Part shown: one piece after another, positions 5,906 to 11,745 of the stretch
How positions within the stretch are numbered: the stretch's first letter is position 1
Layout of the letters: every line of letters starts with the position of its first letter
Assembly (NCBI GenBank): GCA_934725525.1
Contig: CAKVCG010000046.1
Location: 1 to 11,745, forward strand
DNA: 11,745 bases
DNA from: an uncultured Brachyspira sp.
GTDB lineage: Bacteria; Spirochaetota; Brachyspiria; Brachyspirales; Brachyspiraceae
Reading direction: 5' to 3'
The notes under the pieces: model-generated
The model's input: the letters and a program-made list of their open reading frames with translations, nothing else
Told to the model about the DNA's origin: nothing
The model's database searches: none
Translations under genes and position numbers: made by a program

Positions 5906-7252
5906 CTAATCAGGAATCTCTCCGCTCACTCCATAAGCCTCCACTCTTTCGCTGTCTATATAATATTTTATCTCTCTTCCTCGAACAGTGCTTTCCCCCT
6001 GTTTTAAAGAAGGAGTTTCGCCCCATAATCTCAAATATTTTCTTTTATCGAAATAGGTAGCCCAAGCGCTCCTCGAATTCATATCTTTACTTTCGACAAA
6101 TACATCTCCGTTTGCTCTCAATTTCTCATAATCGTTAAACATTTGCATAGTTACAGAAATTATTTTTATACTTCTATCTTCAACATAGGCATGCGGGTTT
6201 CCGCTAATTGTGGCTATTTTTGTATCTGGGTCTAAATGAAGTAATTCTCCCTCCAACGATAAACTCTCATCATAATCAACCAATACAACATCGTTATGAA
6301 AAATAATATCTTTAAATTGTTTAGCTTCGCCGTCTTTTTTATATTCTATCCATTCGCCGAAGGCTATAATTCCTCTATTTGGTATTCTCACGGATGGTTC
6401 TTGATACATATACATATGCTCGTTATCTATTTCATATTCTACATACCCGCCCTTAAGAATCATATTTTCTTCATAAAAATAAGCGGTAACATTTCCGTAA
6501 GCGTATAAAATTCGAGTTTCTTTATCTTCTCCCGCATTATCGTTCACAAGTATTCTATCAGCCGTTATTATATTATAATTGCTTACTTGACTATCGTTGG
6601 TTTTAGTACTTTCTACATAATTATTAGTTTGAAGAATATATATTTTTCCCCTTCCCATAACATTGGCTTGAGAGTTTTTAGAATTATATTCCAATATCTC
6701 GCCTTCTATTCTGTCGTTTCCTTGGTATAATCTTGGATTTCCTTTCAATACCGATATTTGGGTATCCATATTATATGTAAGTTCATCCGCATAACCGTCC
6801 GTTTTTCTATCGCTTTCTTTATCTATATGAGTTAAATGAACATTGCTTATAGCCTTTGCAATCGGGGTGTTAAAATCTCTCTCCATAAAAGTGCTTCTTA
6901 TGGTAACATTGTTCGTTGACGACCTTAATACGGGCTTATTTCTTGCGTAAGCATATCTTGTTTTTCCGTTATAACTCGCATAACCAGCATCGATTGTGGA
7001 ACCGTTCGTTTTGCTGTAAAGTCTTACATTTCCGTTGAAAGTCGCTAATTCGGTTTCTTTATAAAATGTCATTATATGGCTTGTTATAAGAGCCGAAGTG
7101 TCCTCAAGTTTTGAATTTCCAGTATATTGAAAAACTTTACCCTTGTTATCGTAAGTAAATTTATCAGCGCTTCTTCTCGACTGCGATTGAGTAAATAACG
7201 ATGATGTTAATAAAAATAATAATGCAAATATATATATTTTACTCTTCTGCAA
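5906..7252 (-). CDS. lptA: Extended LptA/OstA-like periplasmic LPS-transport protein
   Basis: 448 residues, more than twice E. coli LptA (185). Residues 1-25 form a signal peptide (hydrophobic core IFALLFLLTSSLF, no lipobox). The rest is a series of OstA-type beta repeats with the family's recurring 'GN.rly' turn: GNVRLY (74), GNPRLY (171), GNVTAY (253), GNPHAY (351) and NGDVFV (381). Between them come strands of the 'Y....I.a..a.Y' kind. The family forms a beta-jellyroll bridge carrying lipopolysaccharide or lipo-oligosaccharide from LptC at the inner membrane to the outer-membrane LptD. The longer chain could form several jellyroll lengths from one polypeptide (inference). The start overlaps the lptC end by 14 bases, so the two are coupled. 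It could instead be classed as an OstA-domain protein distinct from LptA proper, but the operon supports the Lpt role. Confidence 0.8.
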   Translation of the reverse strand: MQKSKIYIFALLFLLTSSLFTQSQSRRSADKFTYDNKGKVFQYTGNSKLEDTSALITSHIMTFYKETELATFNGNVRLYSKTNGSTIDAGYASYNGKTRYAYARNKPVLRSSTNNVTIRSTFMERDFNTPIAKAISNVHLTHIDKESDRKTDGYADELTYNMDTQISVLKGNPRLYQGNDRIEGEILEYNSKNSQANVMGRGKIYILQTNNYVESTKTNDSQVSNYNIITADRILVNDNAGEDKETRILYAYGNVTAYFYEENMILKGGYVEYEIDNEHMYMYQEPSVRIPNRGIIAFGEWIEYKKDGEAKQFKDIIFHNDVVLVDYDESLSLEGELLHLDPDTKIATISGNPHAYVEDRSIKIISVTMQMFNDYEKLRANGDVFVESKDMNSRSAWATYFDKRKYLRLWGETPSLKQGESTVRGREIKYYIDSERVEAYGVSGEIPD

Positions 7253-7811
7253 TTGGGACTCCTATACTGCTTCCTTCGTCCACTTCGTTATAAACGGTTA
7301 TATTTTCCATAGACATATCTCCTTCCATGCTGCTTCCGGTAAGCCAACTCCCATCCTCTTGCTCCACTCTAACTGGAACGGGACTTTTAAAATATTTTTT
7401 ATCATTATCCCATTGAATATGTTCACTATATAAAGTGGTATTATTTGACGCTTTTGCCACAACATTAGTATATATTTCAACGAATAAATTTACCTGATTT
7501 ATAGTGACAAACTCGCCCGATACTCTCGCCGCAACCGTTCCGTTAGATTCGTAAGTATAAGTTCTCATATCAAGCAATTCTATGATTTTTCTATTCTCGT
7601 AGAATTTTGCATTTGTAGCGAATAATTCCATTTGTTTGAAATTAGTATTATAGCTTTCTCTTCTAAAACCGAAGAATTCCATTTCGGGAGGTGGAATAAA
7701 ATCCTCTCTTACGTTATTTTTATCAATATCGTTGAAATTTGTGCAAGAAAAAACTATCAACAAAATAATTATAATCAAATTAATATTCGCAAAATTCTTT
7801 AATAACTTCAT
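7239..7811 (-). CDS. lptC: LptC-like LPS-transport lipoprotein
   Basis: 190 residues, the size of LptC. The N-terminus has a long hydrophobic core and a lipobox ending at Cys23 (IVFSC), so it appears lipid-anchored rather than held by a transmembrane helix as in E. coli. The body matches the LptC pattern: MELFATNAKFYENRKIIELLDMRTYTYESNG and later HIQWDNDKKYFKSPVPVRVE (written here in part), ending in GSSMEGDMSMENITV, which recalls the 'G.g...d.....i.v' end of the family. In the Lpt system LptC takes LPS from the LptBFG transporter and passes it to LptA. The start overlaps kdsC by 32 bases; the AAAAGGA seven bases upstream of ATG 7811, inside kdsC, supports this start. Confidence 0.8.
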   Translation of the reverse strand: MKLLKNFANINLIIIILLIVFSCTNFNDIDKNNVREDFIPPPEMEFFGFRRESYNTNFKQMELFATNAKFYENRKIIELLDMRTYTYESNGTVAARVSGEFVTINQVNLFVEIYTNVVAKASNNTTLYSEHIQWDNDKKYFKSPVPVRVEQEDGSWLTGSSMEGDMSMENITVYNEVDEGSSIGVPIAEE

Positions 7812-8340
7812 TATAAATTCCTTTTGCCTTTAGAATCATATCTATAGCGACTCTAACCGCTCCATCTCCGCCATTTTTATTTATTACTATATCGGCGAAT
7901 TTTTTAACATCTTTTACGGCATTTTTAGGAACGAAAGAAACTCCGACATATTTAATCGGCGCTAAATCTACAATATCGTCTCCTATATAAGCCACTTCCT
8001 CTATATTTAAACTGTATTTTTTTATTAAAGTTAAAAGAGAACGCATTTTATATTCTTCACCAAGTATCAAATCTTCAAAATTATGAGCTTTAAATTTATC
8101 AAATCTTTCCCTTACGCAATTTGCTCTGCTTCCAGATATTACGGCAATTTTTATTCCCGATTTCAAAGCCATAACTATTCCCATTCCATCCAAAGTATTA
8201 AAAAATTTGCTTTCTACTCCATTACTATCGAATATGAGTTTTCCGTCCGTCATTACTCCGTCAATATCGGAAACTATCAATTTAATTTTTTTTAGTTTAT
8301 TAATATTTAATATATACAAAGCAAAATCTTTTATAGTCAT
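7780..8340 (-). CDS. kdsC: KdsC-type 3-deoxy-D-manno-octulosonate 8-phosphate phosphatase
   Basis: 186 residues (E. coli KdsC 188), HAD superfamily without a large cap domain. It removes phosphate from Kdo-8-phosphate, giving Kdo for lipid A core assembly in the cytoplasm. Motif I is DIDGVMTDG (nucleophile Asp25, acid/base Asp27). Motif II is the Ser in VISGSRA (69), the motif III Lys is in GEEYK (98), and motif IV is GDDIVDLAPI (Asp121, Asp122). The C-terminal GGDGAVR (157-163) matches the KdsC 'GGxGAVRE'. Family relatives that act on other sugar phosphates share these motifs, but the lptC-lptA neighbours favour KdsC. The start has no clear Shine-Dalgarno. It lies 48 bases after tRNA-Arg on the same strand with no terminator between, so transcription from the tRNA promoter is possible. 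Confidence 0.9.
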   Translation of the reverse strand: MTIKDFALYILNINKLKKIKLIVSDIDGVMTDGKLIFDSNGVESKFFNTLDGMGIVMALKSGIKIAVISGSRANCVRERFDKFKAHNFEDLILGEEYKMRSLLTLIKKYSLNIEEVAYIGDDIVDLAPIKYVGVSFVPKNAVKDVKKFADIVINKNGGDGAVRVAIDMILKAKGIYNEVIKEFCEY

Positions 8341-8388
8341 ATTTTAGTCGTTTTTAATAGCTATTTTAATTTAAATTCAGACAATAAT

Positions 8389-8461
8389 TGGGGCTTACAG
8401 GACTCGAACCTGCCCACCCGGTTTAGGAAACCAGTGCTCTATCCAGATGAGCTAAAGCCCC
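8389..8461 (-). tRNA. tRNA-Arg (anticodon CCT)
   Basis: Read on the minus strand it folds as a normal cloverleaf. The acceptor is GGGGCTT/AAGCCCC and the D-arm GCTC/GAGC. The anticodon stem CTGGT/ACCGG has one T-G pair and loop TTCCTAA, giving CCT, which reads AGG. The T-arm is GCAGG TTCGAGT CCTGT. The discriminator is A and no CCA is encoded. Total 73 bases. It follows tRNA-Ser by 10 bases on the same strand and is probably cotranscribed with it. Confidence 0.95.
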
Positions 8462-8471
8462 GTATAAAATG

Positions 8472-8554
8472 CGGAAAGTGTGGGACTCGAACCCACATGG
8501 GTGTTAGCCCGGCGGTTTTCAAGACCGCTGCTCTACCAATTGAACGAACTTTCC
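8472..8554 (-). tRNA. tRNA-Ser (anticodon TGA), long variable arm
   Basis: Minus strand, about 83 bases. The acceptor is GGAAAGT/ACTTTCC with discriminator G, as usual for Ser. The anticodon stem is GCGGT/ACCGC with loop CTTGAAA, so the anticodon is TGA, reading TCA. A long variable arm (GGG CTAACA CCC) marks a class II tRNA, and the T-arm is GTGGG TTCGAGT CCCAC. Flanking GC on both sides (8555-8556 and 8471-8472) would lengthen the acceptor pairing to 9 bp in the precursor. No complete CCA is encoded. Confidence 0.93.
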
Positions 8555-8560
8555 GCAAAA

Positions 8561-8588
8561 ATTATAACATATTCAAAAATAATTTCAA
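8561..8588 (-). promoter_or_regulatory. Predicted promoter of the tRNA-Ser / tRNA-Arg unit
   Basis: TTGAAA (8588-8583) and a perfect TATAAT (8566-8561) are 16 bases apart on the minus strand. The predicted start, seven bases past the -10 box, is at 8554-8555, at or one base before the mature 5' end of tRNA-Ser. Confidence 0.7.
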
Positions 8589-8641
8589 GTACTTTATTAT
8601 ATAAAATATTTTATTTTAAGCATAAAAATAATTATTGATAA

Positions 8642-8669
8642 TTGATTTTTTTAATTTATATAATATAAT
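8642..8669 (+). promoter_or_regulatory. Predicted promoter of the small lipoprotein gene
   Basis: TTGATT (8642-8647) and TATAAT (8664-8669) are 16 bases apart. An alternative pairing is TTGATA (8635-8640) with TATAAT (8659-8664), 18 apart. Either places the transcript start 20-35 bases before the gene. The region is so AT-rich that chance matches are likely. Confidence 0.4.
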
Positions 8670-8702
8670 TATTCTTTATTATTAAAATAAATGGATTACA
8701 AA

Positions 8703-9227
8703 ATGAAAAAAACATTAATTTTATTAATACTAACAATAGTAATATCCTGCGGTAAAGAAGGCGGTTCGATTTACGCAATGCATAAGAGATATAATAATTT
8801 TATCAATATTCTTCCGAACGATATAAAAAACGATTATTCGATTAGCTCGGAAAAATACGGAAATTTGTATAATGAATGGATAAACGAATTTAACGCTTGG
8901 AGTGAAAATATTTTAAGCGAAGAAAATTTGTCGGAAAAAGAAATATCCACAAGAATAACGCCAAATAAAATAGAATACGCTCTTGAAACTTTAACGAGCA
9001 GAAATTACGAAAGAAATTTGCCAACAGAACTTATGGTAAAAGTAAAAAATCATACGGACAATTTGGCTCTCAATATAAAAGAACTTGAAAAAGAAGAAGA
9101 CTTTTCAAATTCTATGTTGTCGCTAAAAAAAGACGAAGCAATAGAACATTTTACTACCGAAGACACAATATTTTATTATATTTGGAATTATCTTATAACC
9201 GTAGACCGTCCTCGAAGATTTCAATAA
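8703..9227 (+). CDS. Small lipoprotein of unknown function
   Basis: 174 residues from ATG 8703. The start is MKKTLILLILTIVISC, a compact lipoprotein signal with the acylated Cys at position 16, so the product should be tethered to a membrane facing the periplasm or outside. The ATG at 8691 adds only four residues (MDYK) and lacks a ribosome site; for 8703 the only candidate is a weak GGA seven bases upstream. The mature part is polar, rich in Glu, Asn and Lys, predicted mostly helical, with no motif I recognise. It stands alone on its strand, divergent from the tRNA/lpt block and convergent with yggS (11-base gap). I would not assign a function. Confidence 0.75.
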   Translation: MKKTLILLILTIVISCGKEGGSIYAMHKRYNNFINILPNDIKNDYSISSEKYGNLYNEWINEFNAWSENILSEENLSEKEISTRITPNKIEYALETLTSRNYERNLPTELMVKVKNHTDNLALNIKELEKEEDFSNSMLSLKKDEAIEHFTTEDTIFYYIWNYLITVDRPRRFQ

Positions 9228-9238
9228 AAATTGTATAT

Positions 9239-9934
9239 TTACGAACCACCTAATAAACCGCTTCCGATTCTAATCATATTAGCGCCATGTTTAATCGCTA
9301 AATGGTAGTCCGAAGTCATACCAATAGAAAGAATCGAAATTTTATTTTTAGAAAATTCAAAATTAATATCGTTATATACTTTATTAAGGCTTTCAAATTC
9401 ATTTTCAATCAAATTTGAATCTTCGCTGTTTGAGGCTACCCCCATTAGCCCTTCAATTTTTATATTTTCAAGCTTTAAAATATTTTGATAAACTTTTTTA
9501 TAATCGGATAAATTAAAACCGCCTTTTTGCCCCTCATTACTTATATTAAATTGCAATAATATATTTTGTATTTTATTGTTTTTTTCAGCTTCTTTATTTA
9601 TAATTTCCGCTATTTCTACGGAATCCACGCTTTGTATCAAATCGGCAAACTTAACGATATATTTTATTTTATTGCTTTGAATTCGCCCTATGAAATGCCA
9701 TTTAATATTTTCAAAATTTTCAAGCTCCCCTACTCTATCGCGCAAACTTTGCGCCTTGCTTTCCGCTAATGGCAAAACCAAATTGAGCGACAAAAACTCT
9801 TTTATAGTTTCCAAAGACACATATTTGCTAACGGCTACAATTTCTATATCGTAATTTATATTATATTTTTCTTTTAGAAAATTGACATTATTTTTTATCT
9901 CGTTATATCTTTGAAATATTAAATCAGCTTCCAT
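9239..9934 (-). CDS. yggS: YggS/PLPBP family pyridoxal-phosphate homeostasis protein
   Basis: 231 residues, the usual length. This cytoplasmic PLP-binding protein of the alanine-racemase-like TIM-barrel fold keeps free PLP in balance and has no known enzymatic reaction. VAVSKYVSLETI carries the PLP-binding Lys37. WHFIGRIQSNK matches the conserved 'WHFIGxLQxNK'. The C-terminal LSIGMTSDYHLAIKHGANMI then RIGSGLLGG matches 'LSMGMSxDxxxAIxxGsTxvRiG'. One departure is LAESKAQSL where the family usually has GENxVQE. The ATG at 9934 is the natural start, since it puts the Lys where homologues have it (36-37). There is no Shine-Dalgarno: the -10 box ends six bases before the ATG, so the mRNA is probably leaderless. 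Confidence 0.95.
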   Translation of the reverse strand: MEADLIFQRYNEIKNNVNFLKEKYNINYDIEIVAVSKYVSLETIKEFLSLNLVLPLAESKAQSLRDRVGELENFENIKWHFIGRIQSNKIKYIVKFADLIQSVDSVEIAEIINKEAEKNNKIQNILLQFNISNEGQKGGFNLSDYKKVYQNILKLENIKIEGLMGVASNSEDSNLIENEFESLNKVYNDINFEFSKNKISILSIGMTSDYHLAIKHGANMIRIGSGLLGGS

Positions 9935-10210
9935 AAGAATATTATACCAAAAAATTTTTATTTGTCAAAGTGTTAAATTAGTAAAGAAAATAATTTTTTA
10001 ATTACAATATTTTGTTTAGCATTCAAATTATAACTTTAATTTTCTTATTATAATTTTTAAAGGTTTTGTAAAAGTCTCTTCATTTTTTACAATGCATAAA
10101 ATAAACAAATATTTTAATTATATTGAAATAAGTTTTGCCGCCCCGAACGAATTTTAACGAAAGCGATTATTTGGAGATTGGTTTATAATATCAAATAATA
10201 ATTTTAATTC
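9935..10210. other. 276-base intergenic region between the LRR gene and yggS
   Basis: It contains the yggS promoter at its left end. An 8-bp inverted repeat, TTGTAAAA (10066-10073) with TTTTACAA (10085-10092), lacks a convincing T-run. A short GC-rich patch, GCCGCCCCGAACG, lies near 10138-10150. No coding frame is supported. Confidence 0.6.
9941..9968 (-). promoter_or_regulatory. Consensus sigma70 promoter of yggS
   Basis: TTGACA (9968-9963) and TATAAT (9946-9941), both perfect, are separated by 16 bases on the minus strand. Six bases (ATTCTT) separate the -10 box from the ATG, so the expected first transcribed base is the A of the start codon. Confidence 0.8.
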
Positions 10211-11395
10211 TCAATTAGAAATATCCAACATTTCAAGTTTTTTAATATTTGTAATATTTTTAGGCGCTTTTTTAATTTTATTTAAACTTAAATCTATTTC
10301 TTTTAAATTAACCAAACTGCATAATTCTTTTGGAAATTCTTTAAATTTATTATCCGCTAAATCAACCGTATTCAATTTTTGAAGGTTTTTAATATTTTTA
10401 GGCAATATTTTTAATTTATTTCCGCTTGCGCTCAACTCTTTTAATTTATTTAAATTAGATATTTTCTCGCTTAAATTCTTAATTTTATTATATGATATAT
10501 TTAATATTTCTAGGTTTTTTAAATTATATAATTCTTCTGGCAATTCTAATAAATTGTTATTCCATAAGTTAAACTCTTTTAAGTTTTTTAGATTTGATAT
10601 ATCTTTGGGCAAGTTGTTTAATTTATTACCGCTTAAATCAAGCTCTTTCAATTTTTTTAATTTAGATATACTTTCGGGGAATTTATTAATTCTATTTCCG
10701 CTTAATACAAGTTTTTCTATATTGACTAAATTGCATAATTCTTCTGGGAATTCTATAAAATTGTTATTCCATAAATTAAGCTCTTTTAAGTTTTTAAGTT
10801 TCGACATATTTTTAGGAAATGTTTTTATTCCATTATTAGACATATTCAATACTTCCAAATTTTCCAAATTGCATATAGTATCTGGTAAACTTATTAACCC
10901 ATTACCGCTTAAATCAAATTCCTTCAAATTTTTCAGTTTAGATATCTCTTCGGGGAATTTATTAATTTTACTATCGCTAAACATAAGACTTTGCAAATTA
11001 ACTAAATCGCATAATTCTTTTGGAAATTCCGTAAGATTATTATAGCTTAAACGAAGCGTATTTAATTTTTTCAATTTAGTTATACCGTCTGGAATTTTAT
11101 CAATTTTATAGCCTCGTTTATAGCTAACTATAAAAAGTATTTCTAAATTTTTTAAACTATATATTTCTTTAGGAATGATTTTTCTATTAATTATACCCAA
11201 TTTTTTAATATTTTTAAGTTTAAAAAATTCTTTTGGAATATTATAATCGCGATTAATAGTGAATTCAGTGAGATTTGATAATTTTTCTTTTGTAGCTTTT
11301 TCTAAGTATTCTATATTGTTGTCTTTAATCCATTTTTTAATGATTTTAAAATCTTTATCCGTCAAAGTTTCTTTTTTAATTGTCATGTTTTTCAT
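10211..11395 (-). CDS. Leucine-rich-repeat protein, 15 units of the 23-residue type
   Basis: 394 residues. The start at 11395 is supported by AAGGA nine bases upstream. There is no signal peptide, lipobox or membrane segment, so a cytoplasmic location is likely unless exported another way. After a charged helical N-terminus (about 1-40), LRR units of the type 'LknLkeLdLsgNkl..lPkdIsnLk' run to the end. The conserved Pro positions from 102 to 378 fall exactly every 23 residues (Ser in place of Pro at 309); two irregular units precede them (Pro 54 and 75). The fold is a protein-binding solenoid; the partner is unknown. The protein stops at LEMLDISN, in the middle of a unit, with no capping motif. 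At the DNA level many units are near-identical, showing recent block duplication. No other domain is present. Confidence 0.92.
   Translation of the reverse strand: MKNMTIKKETLTDKDFKIIKKWIKDNNIEYLEKATKEKLSNLTEFTINRDYNIPKEFFKLKNIKKLGIINRKIIPKEIYSLKNLEILFIVSYKRGYKIDKIPDGITKLKKLNTLRLSYNNLTEFPKELCDLVNLQSLMFSDSKINKFPEEISKLKNLKEFDLSGNGLISLPDTICNLENLEVLNMSNNGIKTFPKNMSKLKNLKELNLWNNNFIEFPEELCNLVNIEKLVLSGNRINKFPESISKLKKLKELDLSGNKLNNLPKDISNLKNLKEFNLWNNNLLELPEELYNLKNLEILNISYNKIKNLSEKISNLNKLKELSASGNKLKILPKNIKNLQKLNTVDLADNKFKEFPKELCSLVNLKEIDLSLNKIKKAPKNITNIKKLEMLDISN
10525..11031. repeat. Internal block duplications within the LRR gene
   Basis: Copies of a 'GCATAATTCTTNTGGNAATTC'-like segment occur near 10313, 10733 and 11010 (with a more diverged copy near 10526), at distances that are multiples of 69 bases. 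The stretches at about 10526-10590 and 10733-10797 are nearly identical over some 65 bases, 207 apart. They correspond to the protein motif 'F/LPxEL(C/Y)xLxN', which repeats every three or four LRR units. Confidence 0.7.
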
Positions 11396-11429
11396 AATGT
11401 AAAATCCTTAATAATTATATAAAATTACA

Positions 11430-11465
11430 AATGCCATAATTAATATATTTTCAAATTATGGCATT
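11430..11465. repeat. Perfect 12-bp palindromic arms between the small ORF and the LRR gene
   Basis: AATGCCATAATT (11430-11441) and AATTATGGCATT (11454-11465) pair fully around a 12-base loop. It lies 70 bases after the coiled-coil gene and just upstream of a TATAAT (11419-11414) that precedes the LRR start. On the minus strand TGTAATTTTAT follows the stem. It could be a weak terminator of the upstream gene or an operator over the -35 region of the LRR promoter. Confidence 0.55.
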
Positions 11466-11535
11466 ACTCAAATATAAATCTTATTATAAAAACTATATTT
11501 ATAGTTTTACCAAAAACAAAATCGAAAAAAATTAT

Positions 11536-11703
11536 TTATTTGGTAAGTTCTTTCATTATTTTTTCGTTTTCTTTTTCCAATCTTTCGATAAGCCTGTTTT
11601 TATTCTCAATAAAATCATTGATATATTCTCGAATTTTGCTAATCTCCTTATTGTTTTTCTCAAGCTCTTTAATCATAGTTTTAATTTTCATTTCAGTAAG
11701 CAT
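11536..11703 (-). CDS. 55-residue coiled-coil protein, unrecognised
   Basis: Minus-strand ORF from ATG 11703 to TAA 11536-11538. GGAGGAG (11715-11709) lies five bases before the ATG, the best ribosome-binding site in the window, which supports real translation despite the size. The product begins MLTEMKIKTMIKELEKNNKE and continues as one highly charged Glu/Lys/Asn/Ile helix with hydrophobic residues at heptad-like spacing, ending IMKELTK. It has no Pro, signal or membrane segment. It probably forms a coiled-coil dimer or binds a partner; nothing identifies the role. It lies upstream of the LRR gene on the same strand, 140 bases apart, and could be cotranscribed with it unless the palindrome at 11430-11465 terminates. 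An 8-bp hairpin at 11489-11508 also lies between them. Confidence 0.75.
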   Translation of the reverse strand: MLTEMKIKTMIKELEKNNKEISKIREYINDFIENKNRLIERLEKENEKIMKELTK

Positions 11704-11745
11704 ATTTGCTCCTCCGTAATTTTTATTTTTTTTGTTTTTATCTAT

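Noticed and set aside
8472..8556. Selenocysteine tRNA, suggested by the 9-bp outer pairing and long variable arm
   Set aside because: The anticodon is TGA, not TCA, and a normal 7-bp acceptor with discriminator G fits tRNA-Ser.
10066..10092. 8-bp inverted repeat as terminator of a neighbouring gene
   Set aside because: No T-run on either side and no gene ends nearby in the right orientation.
10554..11045. 163-residue plus-strand ORF with internal periodicity
   Set aside because: Its repeats mirror the LRR gene on the other strand; low-complexity shadow.
10211..11395. Regular 69-base repeats as a CRISPR array
   Set aside because: The period is that of 23 codons in frame, with no constant repeat/variable spacer pattern.

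Overview
This is AT-rich DNA (most genes use A/T-ending codons), and its gene content points to a spirochaete of the genus Brachyspira. The strongest clue is an outer-membrane protein at 2553-3695, whose mature start (MYGVDSDWIDFLTDGNQF) matches my recollection of the Brachyspira variable surface protein (Vsp) family. A leucine-rich-repeat protein, several lipoproteins and lipo-oligosaccharide transport genes in a low-GC genome agree with this. The genus call is made from memory and has not been searched.

Layout, left to right. The 3' end of murE (+) meets a convergent membrane-anchored TPR protein (-) whose C-terminal domain resembles a catalytically dead Mrr-type nuclease fold. A 700-base stretch without an intact gene follows. 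It holds a decayed RND efflux-pump fragment (-), two tiny peptides with a terminator hairpin (+), a near-palindromic dispersed repeat and a GC-rich hairpin. The Vsp-family gene (-) comes next, with a long 5' leader carrying a strong ribosome-binding site in front of a two-codon ORF. A second copy of the dispersed repeat precedes gpsA (+), which has its own promoter.

From 8554 down to 5173 a block on the minus strand reads tRNA-Ser(TGA), tRNA-Arg(CCT), kdsC, lptC, an extended lptA/ostA-like gene and an unrecognised lipoprotein. The four protein genes overlap or abut, so they are almost certainly one operon. KdsC makes Kdo, the first sugar of the LPS core. LptC and LptA carry finished LPS/LOS across the periplasm. 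The last lipoprotein may belong to the same envelope machinery. No terminator is visible between the tRNAs and kdsC.

The right end carries a divergent small lipoprotein (+), yggS (-) with a consensus promoter placed so that its mRNA should be leaderless, a 15-unit leucine-rich-repeat protein (-), and a 55-codon coiled-coil protein (-) with a near-perfect Shine-Dalgarno.

Four points merit most attention: the pseudo-nuclease domain on a membrane TPR protein; the RNA-level features (vsp leader, leaderless yggS, tRNA-Ser transcript starting at or near the mature end); the extended LptA followed by a lipoprotein that may be a dead metallopeptidase; and the block duplications inside the LRR gene. 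No complete mobile element, CRISPR array or obvious defence island is present.
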